Source of the DNA: JALEFZ01 sp038527485
GTDB taxonomy: Bacteria > Bacteroidota > Bacteroidia > J057
Direction: 5' to 3'
NCBI GenBank assembly: GCA_038527485.1
Contig: JBCBFT010000018.1
Location: forward strand, 1 to 64,000
Length of the DNA stretch: 64,000 nt
The position numbers were made by a program, and so were the translations under genes. This document shows positions 1 through 7,601 of this stretch, piece after piece. The notes under the pieces are model-generated. The model made no database searches. It was not told the origin of the DNA and was given only the letters and a program-made list of their open reading frames with translations. The stretch's first letter is position 1, and every line of letters starts with the position of its first letter.

Positions 1-77
1 ATTTCCCCCTCTTTCAACTTGGGTTCTTTCTTCTTTCCTTTGTTGCGATTCTTCTTGAATTTACCTACCAGTGCCAC
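1..77 (-). CDS. Possible N-terminus of a lysine-rich protein, cut by the window edge
   Basis: On the minus strand a frame opens with GTG at 77 and stays open to base 1, giving about 25 residues that are very rich in Lys and Asn. There is no in-frame ATG and a stop lies a few codons upstream, so the start is uncertain. The stretch is too short to assign and could be chance coding. Confidence 0.2.
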   Translation of the reverse strand, partial: MALVGKFKKNRNKGKKKEPKLKEGE

Positions 78-126
78 GTATATCCTATTTGAAAGTCGAC
101 TTCTTCACATTTTGCTCTCTTGAGCG

Positions 127-166
127 CTTCCTAGCTTCCTAGCTTCCTAGCTTCCTAGCTTCCTAG
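127..166. repeat. Five tandem copies of CTTCCTAG
   Basis: Five exact 8-bp units run from 127 to 166 and are followed directly by a 12-bp palindrome. The array lies just downstream of the Toprim gene, between genes, so copy-number change would not shift a reading frame seen here. It may affect transcript ends or be simple slippage. Confidence 0.95.
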
Positions 167-177
167 CGTTTAAACGC
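166..177. other. 12-bp perfect palindrome GCGTTTAAACGC
   Basis: The palindrome shares its first base with the last unit of the CTTCCTAG array. No T-run follows on either strand, so it is not an obvious terminator. It may be a protein-binding site; function unknown. Confidence 0.6.
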
Positions 178-231
178 AGGGACAAAGTTAGGGGTTTTAA
201 GAAATTCTCTATATGAATTCCTATATCAAAT

Positions 232-822
232 TTAAGCTGCTGTATCTAAGCTTAGCTGTTCAATGTATTTGATCAGTTTTTGAGGAAAATCTAGCTTCCT
301 GATCTTTATTACGAACTCTTCACTCAAATCAGATTCTATCAATGCCCTCAGGTTCCTTTCTCCTCCCAAAAGACGCTCCAAGCTCTTTTTTGGTTTTTCT
401 TTTGCAAACTCAAACTCTAGGTCCGATAGCTTGAAATCTGTTCCTTTGAAATCGGGGTTCAATGCATAGGTTCTTACAATCTCTTCAGCAAGATCTTTAT
501 CTTCCAAAAAGATAGATTCTATCTCAGGAACTTGTAGAAACACTTCAAAGCGATCAGCTGCAGCTACTACACTCAAATATGTCTGGATAAATGAAATTTT
601 CTCATTTACCTCTTCATCGGATGAGACATCAGCATCCAACACGAGAATAATTTTGCTCTCAGGCTTATGAATCAACAGAGATCGTGCCTTCGACAAAAGA
701 TTAGAATAACCTTCAGCAGATACAATTTTGATCTTTGCATTGATCTCGTCTGGAAGGATTTTTTGGACTAAATCTGCATCAAAATTGCCTTCCGTGAATA
801 AGTATGTATCCTGTATACTCAT
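232..822 (-). CDS. Toprim-fold protein, partner of the upstream nuclease gene
   Basis: The 196-residue product begins with a Toprim-like signature: Glu-Gly at residues 11-12 after a short beta strand, then a hydrophobic strand ending in Asp63-Ala-Asp65. A Pro-Glu-Ile-Glu-Ser motif near residue 100 recalls small single-domain Toprim proteins seen near defence genes. Toprim domains bind Mg2+ and cut or join phosphodiester bonds (topoisomerases, primases, OLD nucleases); which reaction this one performs is unknown. Its ATG overlaps the stop of the upstream nuclease-like gene by 4 bp (ATGA), so the two are very likely co-translated. Family assignment rests on motifs only and the second half (residues 110-196) is unrecognised. 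Confidence 0.65.
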   Translation of the reverse strand: MSIQDTYLFTEGNFDADLVQKILPDEINAKIKIVSAEGYSNLLSKARSLLIHKPESKIILVLDADVSSDEEVNEKISFIQTYLSVVAAADRFEVFLQVPEIESIFLEDKDLAEEIVRTYALNPDFKGTDFKLSDLEFEFAKEKPKKSLERLLGGERNLRALIESDLSEEFVIKIRKLDFPQKLIKYIEQLSLDTAA

Positions 823-1370
823 ATAGTCCCTACATTTATATCGTAATCTCCTATTCCATGCTTTACTAGCTCCTTAAACTTCTGATACATTCCATCTGTG
901 AAGTTCCGCCCTTTCAAAGCGTATGTAATATCGTCGAGTTTCCATAGGATGATATTGGATGGAAACGCAACATTTGCCAACATAATTGCAGGTTCGGTAA
1001 AACCCTTTGTACTAAAAATACTCCCTAACATAACTTGAGGTCTGCGTTGTAGACGAACTTTTAGTTTAGCGATCGCATCAAAATTTATATTCTTTGATTG
1101 ATCCTTGCATTCTACTAAATATACTTGATTTTGAGCATAAATAATGCCGTCGCTCTGTTCCAATACTATGTCGTGATATTTAGTTTCAAATGGATAAACC
1201 ACCTCCGCTCCACTGAGTTCAAAAGCCCTTATAATGAAGTATTCGAAAGCTCTTCCTTCTCCCCAACCATGCGATCCTATCTTACCAGAAATAATAAGTT
1301 CCCAGAGTTCATTTAAGTCCTCCCATCCATAGCTTTTTATTTCTCGAACGTATGATTGATCAGTAGCCAT
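819..1370 (-). CDS. PD-(D/E)XK nuclease (Mrr/restriction-endonuclease-like)
   Basis: Counted from the ATG at 1370 the product has 183 residues. The expected order of a PD-(D/E)XK core is visible: a helix with Glu43 (Gly-Arg-Ala-Phe-Glu), Asp74-Gly, then a strand with Glu87-Cys-Lys89, followed by a Phe-Ser-Thr-Lys-Gly-Phe-Thr segment typical of Mrr-type and related enzymes. The frame also extends upstream to a GTG at 1457, but that extension lies inside the glyA terminator hairpin, so I prefer the ATG at 1370. The gene overlaps the downstream Toprim gene by 4 bp. Mrr-like enzymes cut modified or foreign DNA; a defence role here is inferred from the pairing of two DNA-acting folds. No methylase or ATPase is next to it. 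Confidence 0.65.
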   Translation of the reverse strand: MATDQSYVREIKSYGWEDLNELWELIISGKIGSHGWGEGRAFEYFIIRAFELSGAEVVYPFETKYHDIVLEQSDGIIYAQNQVYLVECKDQSKNINFDAIAKLKVRLQRRPQVMLGSIFSTKGFTEPAIMLANVAFPSNIILWKLDDITYALKGRNFTDGMYQKFKELVKHGIGDYDINVGTI

Positions 1371-1440
1371 GATTCTGCTGTTTGTATACTTGTAAAACGA
1401 CTCTATCCCCTCTGCCCTACCTTTTCTGGCCTTAATATAC

Positions 1441-1469
1441 AAAAAAGGGACCTTCACATCCGAAGGTCC
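1441..1469 (-). terminator. Intrinsic terminator of glyA
   Basis: On the minus strand GGACCTTC (1469-1462) pairs with GAAGGTCC (1455-1448) around a 6-nt loop, followed by a run of Ts (complement of 1441-1446). It lies 31 bp past the glyA stop and overlaps the artificial GTG-started extension of the nuclease gene. Confidence 0.85.
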
Positions 1470-1499
1470 ACTCTATCTCGCACAAAATGTATGGCTCGA

Positions 1500-2795
1500 T
1501 TACCACTGGAAAAGCGGAAACTCCCCCATGTATTCGTTGATCTCGCCACGTACGGCGGAGATGACGCTTTCATTCTCAGGATCGGCTAGCACACGGTCGA
1601 TGAACTCCGCAACCTGGCGTACATCGCCCTCCTTCAATCCTCTTGTCGTGATGGCGGGTGTACCCAAACGAATTCCACTCGTCACCATCGGACTACGTGA
1701 GTCAAATGGCACCATATTTTTATTGATCGTAATGTCTGCTGCCACAAGCGCAGCTTCGGCCAACTTACCTGTCAACTCTGGATACTTGGGACGAAGGTCG
1801 ATCAACATCAAGTGGTTATCTGTACCACCTGAGATGACTTTGTACCCACGGTTGACCATCTCCTCGGCTAGGACATGGGCATTCTTGATCGTCTGCCCGA
1901 TGTATGTTTTAAACTCGGGACGAAGGGCCTCACCAAATCCGACAGCTTTACCTGCAACTGCATGCATCAAGGGGCCTCCCTGCGTACCGGGGAAGACCGC
2001 ACTATCTAAGATAGATCCAATGGTTCTGACCTTGCCCTTGCGCGTCGTGATACCCAATGGATTGGGCTTATTTTTGCCCACCATGATCAATCCTCCACGT
2101 GTCGCACGCAGTGTCTTGTGTGTCGTCGTCGTCACCAAATCACAGTGTGGCAGGGGATCATTCAGGAAGCCTTTGGCGATCAAGGCAGAAGGATGTGAAA
2201 TATCCGCCATCAGCATGGCTCCGATCTCGTCGGCGATCTCGCGGAAAGCCGCATAATCCCAGTCACGACTGTAGGCACTTGCACCTGTGATGATCAACTT
2301 GGGCTTCTCTCTCAGTGCGATCTCACGAACCACATTCATGTCGATGAGACCCGTATCTTCTTGCACACCATAGAATACAGGACGATACAATTTCCCCGAA
2401 TAGTTGACAGGTGAACCATGTGTCAGGTGTCCCCCATGCGAGAGATCAAAGCCCATGATGGTATCACCCGCATTGAGCAGGGCCAGCATGACGGCAGAGT
2501 TGGCTTGCGCACCTGAGTGTGGCTGCACATTGACCCACTCAGCTCCAAAAAGCTCCTTGGCACGGTCACGCGCGAGGTTCTCGATTTCATCGGCGAATTG
2601 ACATCCTCCATAGTAGCGTTTACCTGGAAGTCCTTCTGCATATTTGTTCGTCAACACACTTCCTGTAGCCCGCATGACATCTTCCGAAGCGTAGTTTTCA
2701 GAAGCGATGAGCTCTACGCCTTCTTTCTGGCGGCGCTCTTCTTTGGCAATCATCTCAAAAGCCAAATCCCTAGAGGTCAATATCGATTCAGACAT
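1500..2795 (-). CDS. glyA: Serine hydroxymethyltransferase
   Basis: The 431-residue protein is a full-length GlyA. It interconverts serine and glycine with tetrahydrofolate as one-carbon acceptor, in the cytosol, using pyridoxal phosphate. The PLP-lysine motif Thr-Thr-Thr-Thr-His-Lys-Thr-Leu-Arg lies near residue 225, with the conserved His-Ser-Gly-Ala-Gln-Ala-Asn block near residue 93 and the N-terminal Glu-Leu-Ile-Ala-Ser-Glu-Asn block near residue 27. The gene ends in its own terminator and is therefore probably not in one operon with the nuclease gene behind it. Confidence 0.97.
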   Translation of the reverse strand: MSESILTSRDLAFEMIAKEERRQKEGVELIASENYASEDVMRATGSVLTNKYAEGLPGKRYYGGCQFADEIENLARDRAKELFGAEWVNVQPHSGAQANSAVMLALLNAGDTIMGFDLSHGGHLTHGSPVNYSGKLYRPVFYGVQEDTGLIDMNVVREIALREKPKLIITGASAYSRDWDYAAFREIADEIGAMLMADISHPSALIAKGFLNDPLPHCDLVTTTTHKTLRATRGGLIMVGKNKPNPLGITTRKGKVRTIGSILDSAVFPGTQGGPLMHAVAGKAVGFGEALRPEFKTYIGQTIKNAHVLAEEMVNRGYKVISGGTDNHLMLIDLRPKYPELTGKLAEAALVAADITINKNMVPFDSRSPMVTSGIRLGTPAITTRGLKEGDVRQVAEFIDRVLADPENESVISAVRGEINEYMGEFPLFQW

Positions 2796-2820
2796 ATGAA
2801 TTTCTTGATGTGATAGTAAA

Positions 2821-2828
2821 CAAAGATG
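2821..2828 (-). promoter_or_regulatory. Possible -7 box of glyA
   Basis: The minus strand reads CATCTTTG here, one base from the Bacteroidota consensus TAnnTTTG, 26 bp upstream of the glyA ATG. No convincing TTTG -33 element is seen. Confidence 0.3.
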
Positions 2829-2894
2829 AAGAGAATGAAGAGGAAAAACAACGGAATCTTAATCAGAATGCTACCCTAATTTGATGCAAGTCTA

Positions 2895-4334
2895 TTACTG
2901 ATATCGCGTTGTGCGAGGAATTCCGAAAACCTCCCAGTCTACGTATTGATAGCCTATACTGTCATTGTAAAAAGGGAAATACACAGGATCTAGATTTTTG
3001 TACTCATAACTCGACCATAGTTGAGCAAAGCGCGCACGCTCATTTTTTAACCACTCAAACTCAGGTGGATTGGTTGCCACCAGGATAGACTTTGCCTCTC
3101 CTTGTTCTATGGTCGATAAGCCCCATACTTCATACGGCACGCCCCAGCTCAATTCAAAAGTAAATTCAAGGTCCAAGTTGTGAGGAATGATGAGTTTGTC
3201 AATGGATTTTTCCTCTGCATACGCCATCAACTTCCGATTCAGATCCAGTCGCTCCTGATAGTATCCACCCTGCCAGTAAATCCGTCCCAAGCTGAACACT
3301 ATACATAGCGTAAGACAGATTCCCACTAATTGTTTCTTCTCCCAGAGTTTTTCTCCATGCTGCAAAAAGGCCCAAATCATCGCGGTCCCCATGACGGAAT
3401 AAATATTGTCCAAGAAAAACTGACGCGTATCGAAGGGGAATGTCCCATGTGACAGCAAAAGAAACGCAATGGGAAAGCCCCAGGTGAGCACTACAAACAA
3501 ATACCTACGCGCACGAACCAGTAGAAAGGTATTGGCTAGCAGAAATACGACGAGCATGAGATACTTAGTCGGGAGCCATCCCCAAAACTGCTGGGTGAGT
3601 TTCAATTCAAAGAATCGAGGTAGAAACTCAGGAATATTTTTGAGCTGGGAAAGGACGCCTTGTTCATAAGAATCAGTGAAAAAGATACGGTAAATGACAA
3701 AGGAAATCGCGTAGATAGTTCCCCAAAGAATGGCAATTCTCAGCTGTTTTCTATCCTTCTTCAAAAATAGATCTAGCACTTCCCAGACCATGATAAACAA
3801 CATAGGAAGCACCAGAAGGGTATGATAGGAGACCAAGGCAAAAGCTGCCAAGGCCCATATTCCCCATCCATATCCTCCATAGAAGTCTCTTTCTTTCAAA
3901 AACCCATAGAGCCCCCAAGTGAAGAACAGAAAGGCCAATCCCAAGGGTAGTTCGGTCTGCATCCAATAAAACTGATCATTGACCATAAGGACGGCAGAGA
4001 GGACGATGCCCAAGGCTTCTTTGGGTCGCTTGAGCAGGCGATACGTCAGGAGGAAGAAGGCCATATGATACAAGACCATATTCAAAGAATAGGCTTGCGC
4101 GACAGTACTCAGAGGAAATTTGAGATAAATGGCCGCGAGAGGAAGAATTTGGGTGAAAATATTGGGCCAGCGATAGTGAAAGATCTGCGGGGCCTTTTCT
4201 TCACAGAAAAGAAAGAGATGAAAACCTGCATCCGAAAAAAGGGCACGTTCCTTGAAAAAAATCAGGGAGTACACAGCCAATACCCCGAAAGTGGACAGCC
4301 CCAACCACAAAATCCACGATTGCTTTTCCTTCAT
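2895..4334 (-). CDS. Multi-pass membrane protein, GT-C glycosyltransferase-like
   Basis: The 479-residue protein has about ten hydrophobic segments and an early acidic site (Phe-Ser-Asp-Ala-Gly, near residue 34) after the first membrane segment, the arrangement of GT-C enzymes that move sugars from lipid carriers. The last 110 residues are soluble and contain an aromatic-rich stretch. I do not recognise a named subfamily, and the donor and acceptor are unknown. It stands alone between glyA and a divergent phosphoribosyltransferase gene. It could also be a membrane protein without transferase activity. Confidence 0.55.
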   Translation of the reverse strand: MKEKQSWILWLGLSTFGVLAVYSLIFFKERALFSDAGFHLFLFCEEKAPQIFHYRWPNIFTQILPLAAIYLKFPLSTVAQAYSLNMVLYHMAFFLLTYRLLKRPKEALGIVLSAVLMVNDQFYWMQTELPLGLAFLFFTWGLYGFLKERDFYGGYGWGIWALAAFALVSYHTLLVLPMLFIMVWEVLDLFLKKDRKQLRIAILWGTIYAISFVIYRIFFTDSYEQGVLSQLKNIPEFLPRFFELKLTQQFWGWLPTKYLMLVVFLLANTFLLVRARRYLFVVLTWGFPIAFLLLSHGTFPFDTRQFFLDNIYSVMGTAMIWAFLQHGEKLWEKKQLVGICLTLCIVFSLGRIYWQGGYYQERLDLNRKLMAYAEEKSIDKLIIPHNLDLEFTFELSWGVPYEVWGLSTIEQGEAKSILVATNPPEFEWLKNERARFAQLWSSYEYKNLDPVYFPFYNDSIGYQYVDWEVFGIPRTTRYQ

Positions 4335-4469
4335 TGCTCAAAAAAATTGCTCCTGTTCTGATTTTCCTTCTCGCGAATTACGGAAATGCGCGCTGAGTCT
4401 CAAATATATCCTTTTAAAAAGGTGTGATTTCTTCTCTTCAGTCTGTCTAACTTCTGATCTCAATTTTCC

Positions 4470-4477
4470 TATCTTTG
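4470..4477 (+). promoter_or_regulatory. TAnnTTTG promoter box
   Basis: TATCTTTG matches the Bacteroidota -7 consensus exactly, 33 bp before the start codon of the PyrR-like gene. The -33 element is weak. Confidence 0.55.
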
Positions 4478-4509
4478 CTTTAAGTTACACAGACGAGAAC
4501 TGCTTCCAT

Positions 4510-5019
4510 ATGGAAAATCAGCCACTACAGATCTTGGATCATGCCTCAGTACAGCATCGCCTTAAGCGGATGGCGTTCGAGATTTATGAAGCACATTATG
4601 GGGAAGAAGAACTGCTCATCATAGGCATAGATGAACGAGGCGGATATATCGCTCAAGCGCTGGTGGATCTACTTGCAGAGATCAGTCCGCTTTCCCTGGT
4701 GTACATCCAAGCGCATCTGGATCGCGAGACAAATGCACCTTCCATCGGTATCGAGCTAGAAGCCTCTGTCGAAGACTTGTACGAGAAGCCCCTACTCGTA
4801 GTAGATGATGTGCTCTTCAAGGGTAGCACGTTACTCAACGTCGTTTCGATCCTTTTGCATGCTTTTCCCAAGACGATTCGTACGGCTGTCTTAATCGATC
4901 GCGGGCATAGGAGCTTGCCCATAGCATCAGATATTACGGGTCTGACCCTTGCTACCACCATCAAACAATACGTCACGGTAGAGATCAAGGATGATCAAAT
5001 CTCTGCTTACCTGGCATAA
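4510..5019 (+). CDS. PyrR-like phosphoribosyltransferase
   Basis: The 169-residue product shows the PRPP-binding loop Val-Val-Asp-Asp-Val-Leu-Phe-Lys-Gly-Ser-Thr near residue 98 and, downstream, Asp-Arg-Gly-His-Arg-Ser-Leu-Pro-Ile, which is the hallmark of PyrR (uracil phosphoribosyltransferase/pyrimidine attenuation regulator). The frame is open upstream to 4252, but the ATG at 4510 matches the family N-terminus and follows a good promoter box. No pyr gene is near, so whether it regulates RNA or only transfers phosphoribose is open. Confidence 0.75.
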   Translation: MENQPLQILDHASVQHRLKRMAFEIYEAHYGEEELLIIGIDERGGYIAQALVDLLAEISPLSLVYIQAHLDRETNAPSIGIELEASVEDLYEKPLLVVDDVLFKGSTLLNVVSILLHAFPKTIRTAVLIDRGHRSLPIASDITGLTLATTIKQYVTVEIKDDQISAYLA

Positions 5020-5049
5020 AAAACTGCCCGTACCAAAGGCACGAGCAGT
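5018..5049 (-). terminator. Terminator for the tail-collar genes
   Basis: A 12-bp imperfect stem (G-U pairs on the minus strand) at 5023-5034/5038-5049 with a 3-nt loop is followed on the minus strand by a run of six Ts. It lies 30 bp past the stop at 5079 and touches the end of the convergent PyrR-like gene. Confidence 0.75.
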
Positions 5050-5078
5050 CCATATGTCTGTGATGTGTAAGCGCTTAT

Positions 5079-5615
5079 CTAGCTACGAGAAGGATAGGTT
5101 CCTTGAAGCGCAATGATGTAGTTTATACACTGAAAAGGAGGAATATTCTCTACAGGTTGATTGCCACCTGTCAATCCTACTGTCACGTCCACGTTATTGG
5201 CCGTCATCAGCGCATTTGCCGCAGAAGTCGTGTAGAGATCAGATTCTGCGTTGGCAAAGTTATGCCCAGATGCTTCATCTTGATTTCCTCCATCTGCAAA
5301 TACTTTGATCGTACCTGTAGCGCCGTGACTGTGCGCAGGAAGTTGGGTGACGTTTAGGTAGTGACGCTCTACACCGCCCATCTGTCCCAGTCTGCGAGGT
5401 GTCAAACCAGGGCCGCTTCCAGGATGCATAGGCAAACGACTACGCAGGTCAGGCAACTTGAATGACGTACGGCCATCTCCGCCGTAGGTAGTCCCGAGAA
5501 TAGAGAAGAGCGCAGTATTCTGTGAGATAGCAAGTAATTGGCCATCACAGAGGGCCCAACCACGAGGAGCAAAGTTTCCGCCAAATTGGACAATCATTCC
5601 GATAAAGGGTTCCAT
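5079..5615 (-). CDS. Phage tail-collar domain protein (MdpB-like), copy 2
   Basis: The 178-residue protein belongs to the microcystin-dependent-protein/tail-collar family: an N-terminal Glu-Pro-Phe-Ile-Gly motif, Trp-Ala-Leu-Cys-Asp-Gly-Gln near residue 20, Thr-Tyr-Gly-Gly-Asp-Gly near residue 43, Leu-Pro-Asp-Leu-Arg near residue 54, a Leu-Pro-Ala-His-Ser-His metal-site-like motif near residue 93 and a C-terminal Ile-Pro-Pro-Phe-Gln-Cys-Ile-Asn-Tyr-Ile-Ile. Related domains form trimeric tail-fibre tips in phages. The second copy lies 57 bp upstream. No tail, sheath or baseplate gene is nearby, so this is a stand-alone cellular use of the fold. Confidence 0.85.
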   Translation of the reverse strand: MEPFIGMIVQFGGNFAPRGWALCDGQLLAISQNTALFSILGTTYGGDGRTSFKLPDLRSRLPMHPGSGPGLTPRRLGQMGGVERHYLNVTQLPAHSHGATGTIKVFADGGNQDEASGHNFANAESDLYTTSAANALMTANNVDVTVGLTGGNQPVENIPPFQCINYIIALQGTYPSRS

Positions 5616-5672
5616 ATAATATTAAGTTGTATGGGGTAAAAAAAAGGGAGAATAAAAAAGTGTCTCGTCACA

Positions 5673-6209
5673 TTAGTTGCGAGAAGGGAAAGTACCCTGA
5701 AGGGCAATGATGAAGTTGATGCACTGGAAAGGGGGAATGTTTTCGACACTCTGTCCTCCTCCTGTATTGCCGACTGTAACGTCTACATTGTTGGCCGTCA
5801 TCAGCGCATTTGTTGGAGAAGTTGTGTAGAGATCAGACTCTGCGTTGGCAAAGTTATGTCCAGATGCTTCATCTTGATTTCCTCCATCTGCAAATACTCT
5901 GATCGTACCTGTCGCACCGTGGCTATGAGCAGGAAGTTGGTTGACTGTCAGGAAATGCTGTTCTACTCCACCTCTTTGACCTAGACGACGATCCGTTAGT
6001 CCAGGGCCATTTCCAGGGTGCATAGGGAAGCGACCGCGTAGTTCGGGTAAGGCAAAAGTCGTACGACCATCTCCTCCATAAGTCGTCCCCAGGATAGAAA
6101 AAAGGGCCTGGTTCTGAGCGATAGGAAGTATCTGGCCATCACAAAGAGCCCAACCACGAGGAGCAAAGTTTCCGCCAAACTGAACGATCATTCCGATAAA
6201 GGGTTCCAT
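5673..6209 (-). CDS. Phage tail-collar domain protein (MdpB-like), copy 1
   Basis: Also 178 residues and clearly a duplicate of the following gene: both have the same motifs in the same places and most residues agree. Differences concentrate around residues 28-32, 50-60, 70-90 and 148-152. It is first in the likely two-gene transcript ending at the terminator near 5018. The role of chromosomal MdpB-like pairs in Bacteroidota is not settled. Confidence 0.85.
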   Translation of the reverse strand: MEPFIGMIVQFGGNFAPRGWALCDGQILPIAQNQALFSILGTTYGGDGRTTFALPELRGRFPMHPGNGPGLTDRRLGQRGGVEQHFLTVNQLPAHSHGATGTIRVFADGGNQDEASGHNFANAESDLYTTSPTNALMTANNVDVTVGNTGGGQSVENIPPFQCINFIIALQGTFPSRN

Positions 6210-6840
6210 AAGAATAAGTTGTATATAGTTGATAAATGAAATTGCGTGTAGTATCCTATACCTAGGATATGGGCGCTTCAGAAGCCACCATCCATATACA
6301 CACCTTCTATCGTCCTAAATCTGCCAAGCAGACCCATCTGCTATTCTTCTCTACAGGAAGAAATGGCCGTCCCTATCATGGAGCACAAATAGGCACGGTC
6401 ATCTCATGGTTTAGGGTTTACAAAGTTGCAGTAGATCCCATGTCTTGTGTGATTGGGCGTGTGTGTCCATCACAAATACCTTTGTATAAAAGGCTAGGTT
6501 CTCTGACAGGGAGGACATAAAGAGCTCCATAAGTTGGTTGTAGATGGTGTATATAAAGGCATAGAGGCCCCGTCTCGATCAAGTCGAGATATGAAAGCAC
6601 ATGTAGTTTATTGGCTGTGCAGAAACGCCAGAAAAAGGGCAAGGGATTAGAATAAGCAGGTAAATCAACTTAAGGATTTTTTTCACATTTCGCAATTTGC
6701 ACTTGAACAAATCACGCAGGAATGTTAAAAGTCTTCTACCCCGAATTGATCCTTACCATAAAATTAAATTTCCTCTTGAAAATAAAAACCATGAGACTGG
6801 ATTTTAGGCATAAATACCAGTAAAATGCGTATAAATACCC
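6210..6840. other. 631-bp intergenic region between divergent genes
   Basis: No convincing gene is seen: reading frames are short and have no recognisable features. It contains a 7-bp inverted repeat at 6252-6258/6263-6269 (TATCCTA, 4-nt spacer) in the likely promoter region of the tail-collar genes and a 6-bp hairpin at 6573-6589. The segment 6660-6840 is AT-rich and should hold the promoter of the hydrolase gene. Confidence 0.5.
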
Positions 6841-7533
6841 ATGTCCATGTCTTCTGTTATTCTCCTCCATGGTGCCTTAGGCACTGCCACACTTTTCCAA
6901 CCCCTATTGGACAAGTGGCCTACAGAAAATCAAGTACTTACGATCGACTTTCCTGGTCATGGAAGTTTAGCAGGAGACCACACGCCTATGACCATTTCTT
7001 CCTTATCCACGTATTTGATTCAATGGATGGACGAGCGCTCGCTCTTTGGCACACATATTTTTGGATACAGTATGGGAGGATATGTGGCGCTTATAAGTGC
7101 GCTTCAGCGACCTGATTTATTTGATCAAATCGTGACTTTAGGGACAAAGTTTGAATGGAGTCCAGCCATTGCTCATCAAGAGACACGAAAGCTTAATCCA
7201 GAAAAAATCCAGGAGAAGGTTCCTGCATTCGCTGAGATTTTGGCTAACAGGCATGGAGAATTGAATTGGCAAAATATTGTCAATTATACTGCGAATTTAA
7301 TGACTGATCTAGGTAGAAACCCCATATTGTCAGCGGATACCCTGTCTCAAATCAAAATCCCTGTGCATATTATGTTGGGCGATCAAGACCAAATGGTGAC
7401 ACAGGAAGAATCCCAACGGGTAGCCCAACACTTACCTCAAGGTGAGTTTCATTTACTTTCAGATACACCTCATCCATTAGAAAAGGTTGATCCTTCTAAG
7501 CTCTTCACTATCTTACAGCGTTTTTTTAAGTAG
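6841..7533 (+). CDS. Alpha/beta hydrolase
   Basis: The 230-residue protein has the complete catalytic set: oxyanion motif Leu-His-Gly-Ala near residue 9, nucleophile Ser77 in Gly-Tyr-Ser-Met-Gly, an acid at Asp181 or Asp183, and His211 in Thr-Pro-His-Pro. The architecture is that of small esterases or MenH/BioH-like hydrolases, but substrate cannot be read from sequence. There is no signal peptide, so it is cytosolic. It ends against a strong hairpin shared with the convergent peptidase gene. Confidence 0.85.
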   Translation: MSMSSVILLHGALGTATLFQPLLDKWPTENQVLTIDFPGHGSLAGDHTPMTISSLSTYLIQWMDERSLFGTHIFGYSMGGYVALISALQRPDLFDQIVTLGTKFEWSPAIAHQETRKLNPEKIQEKVPAFAEILANRHGELNWQNIVNYTANLMTDLGRNPILSADTLSQIKIPVHIMLGDQDQMVTQEESQRVAQHLPQGEFHLLSDTPHPLEKVDPSKLFTILQRFFK

Positions 7534-7549
7534 ATGTAGATGCACCAAA

Positions 7550-7586
7550 CACCGTAGATACATCCATTTTGGTTGTATCTACGGTG
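7550..7586. terminator. Hairpin between convergent genes
   Basis: A perfect 13-bp stem (CACCGTAGATACA at 7550-7562 with its complement at 7574-7586) and an 11-nt loop sit between the stops of the hydrolase and the M14 peptidase genes. No strong T-run follows on either strand, so termination is inferred from position. Confidence 0.65.
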
Positions 7587-7601
7587 CATGATGAGATCTA
7601 C

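Noticed and set aside
127..166. CRISPR array
   Set aside because: Units are 8 bp and contiguous, with no spacers.
1528..2256. Long open frame antisense to glyA
   Set aside because: Shadow of a highly conserved GlyA; the product has no recognisable features.
4252..4509. N-terminal extension of the PyrR-like protein
   Set aside because: Sequence does not fit the family and overlaps the start of the divergent gene and the promoter box.
5079..6209. Prophage, suggested by tail-collar genes
   Set aside because: No capsid, terminase, integrase or lysis gene is near; the genes lie among housekeeping genes.
6269..6642. Small genes on either strand between the collar and hydrolase genes
   Set aside because: Frames of 74-83 residues overlap each other and show no signal, domain or promoter support.
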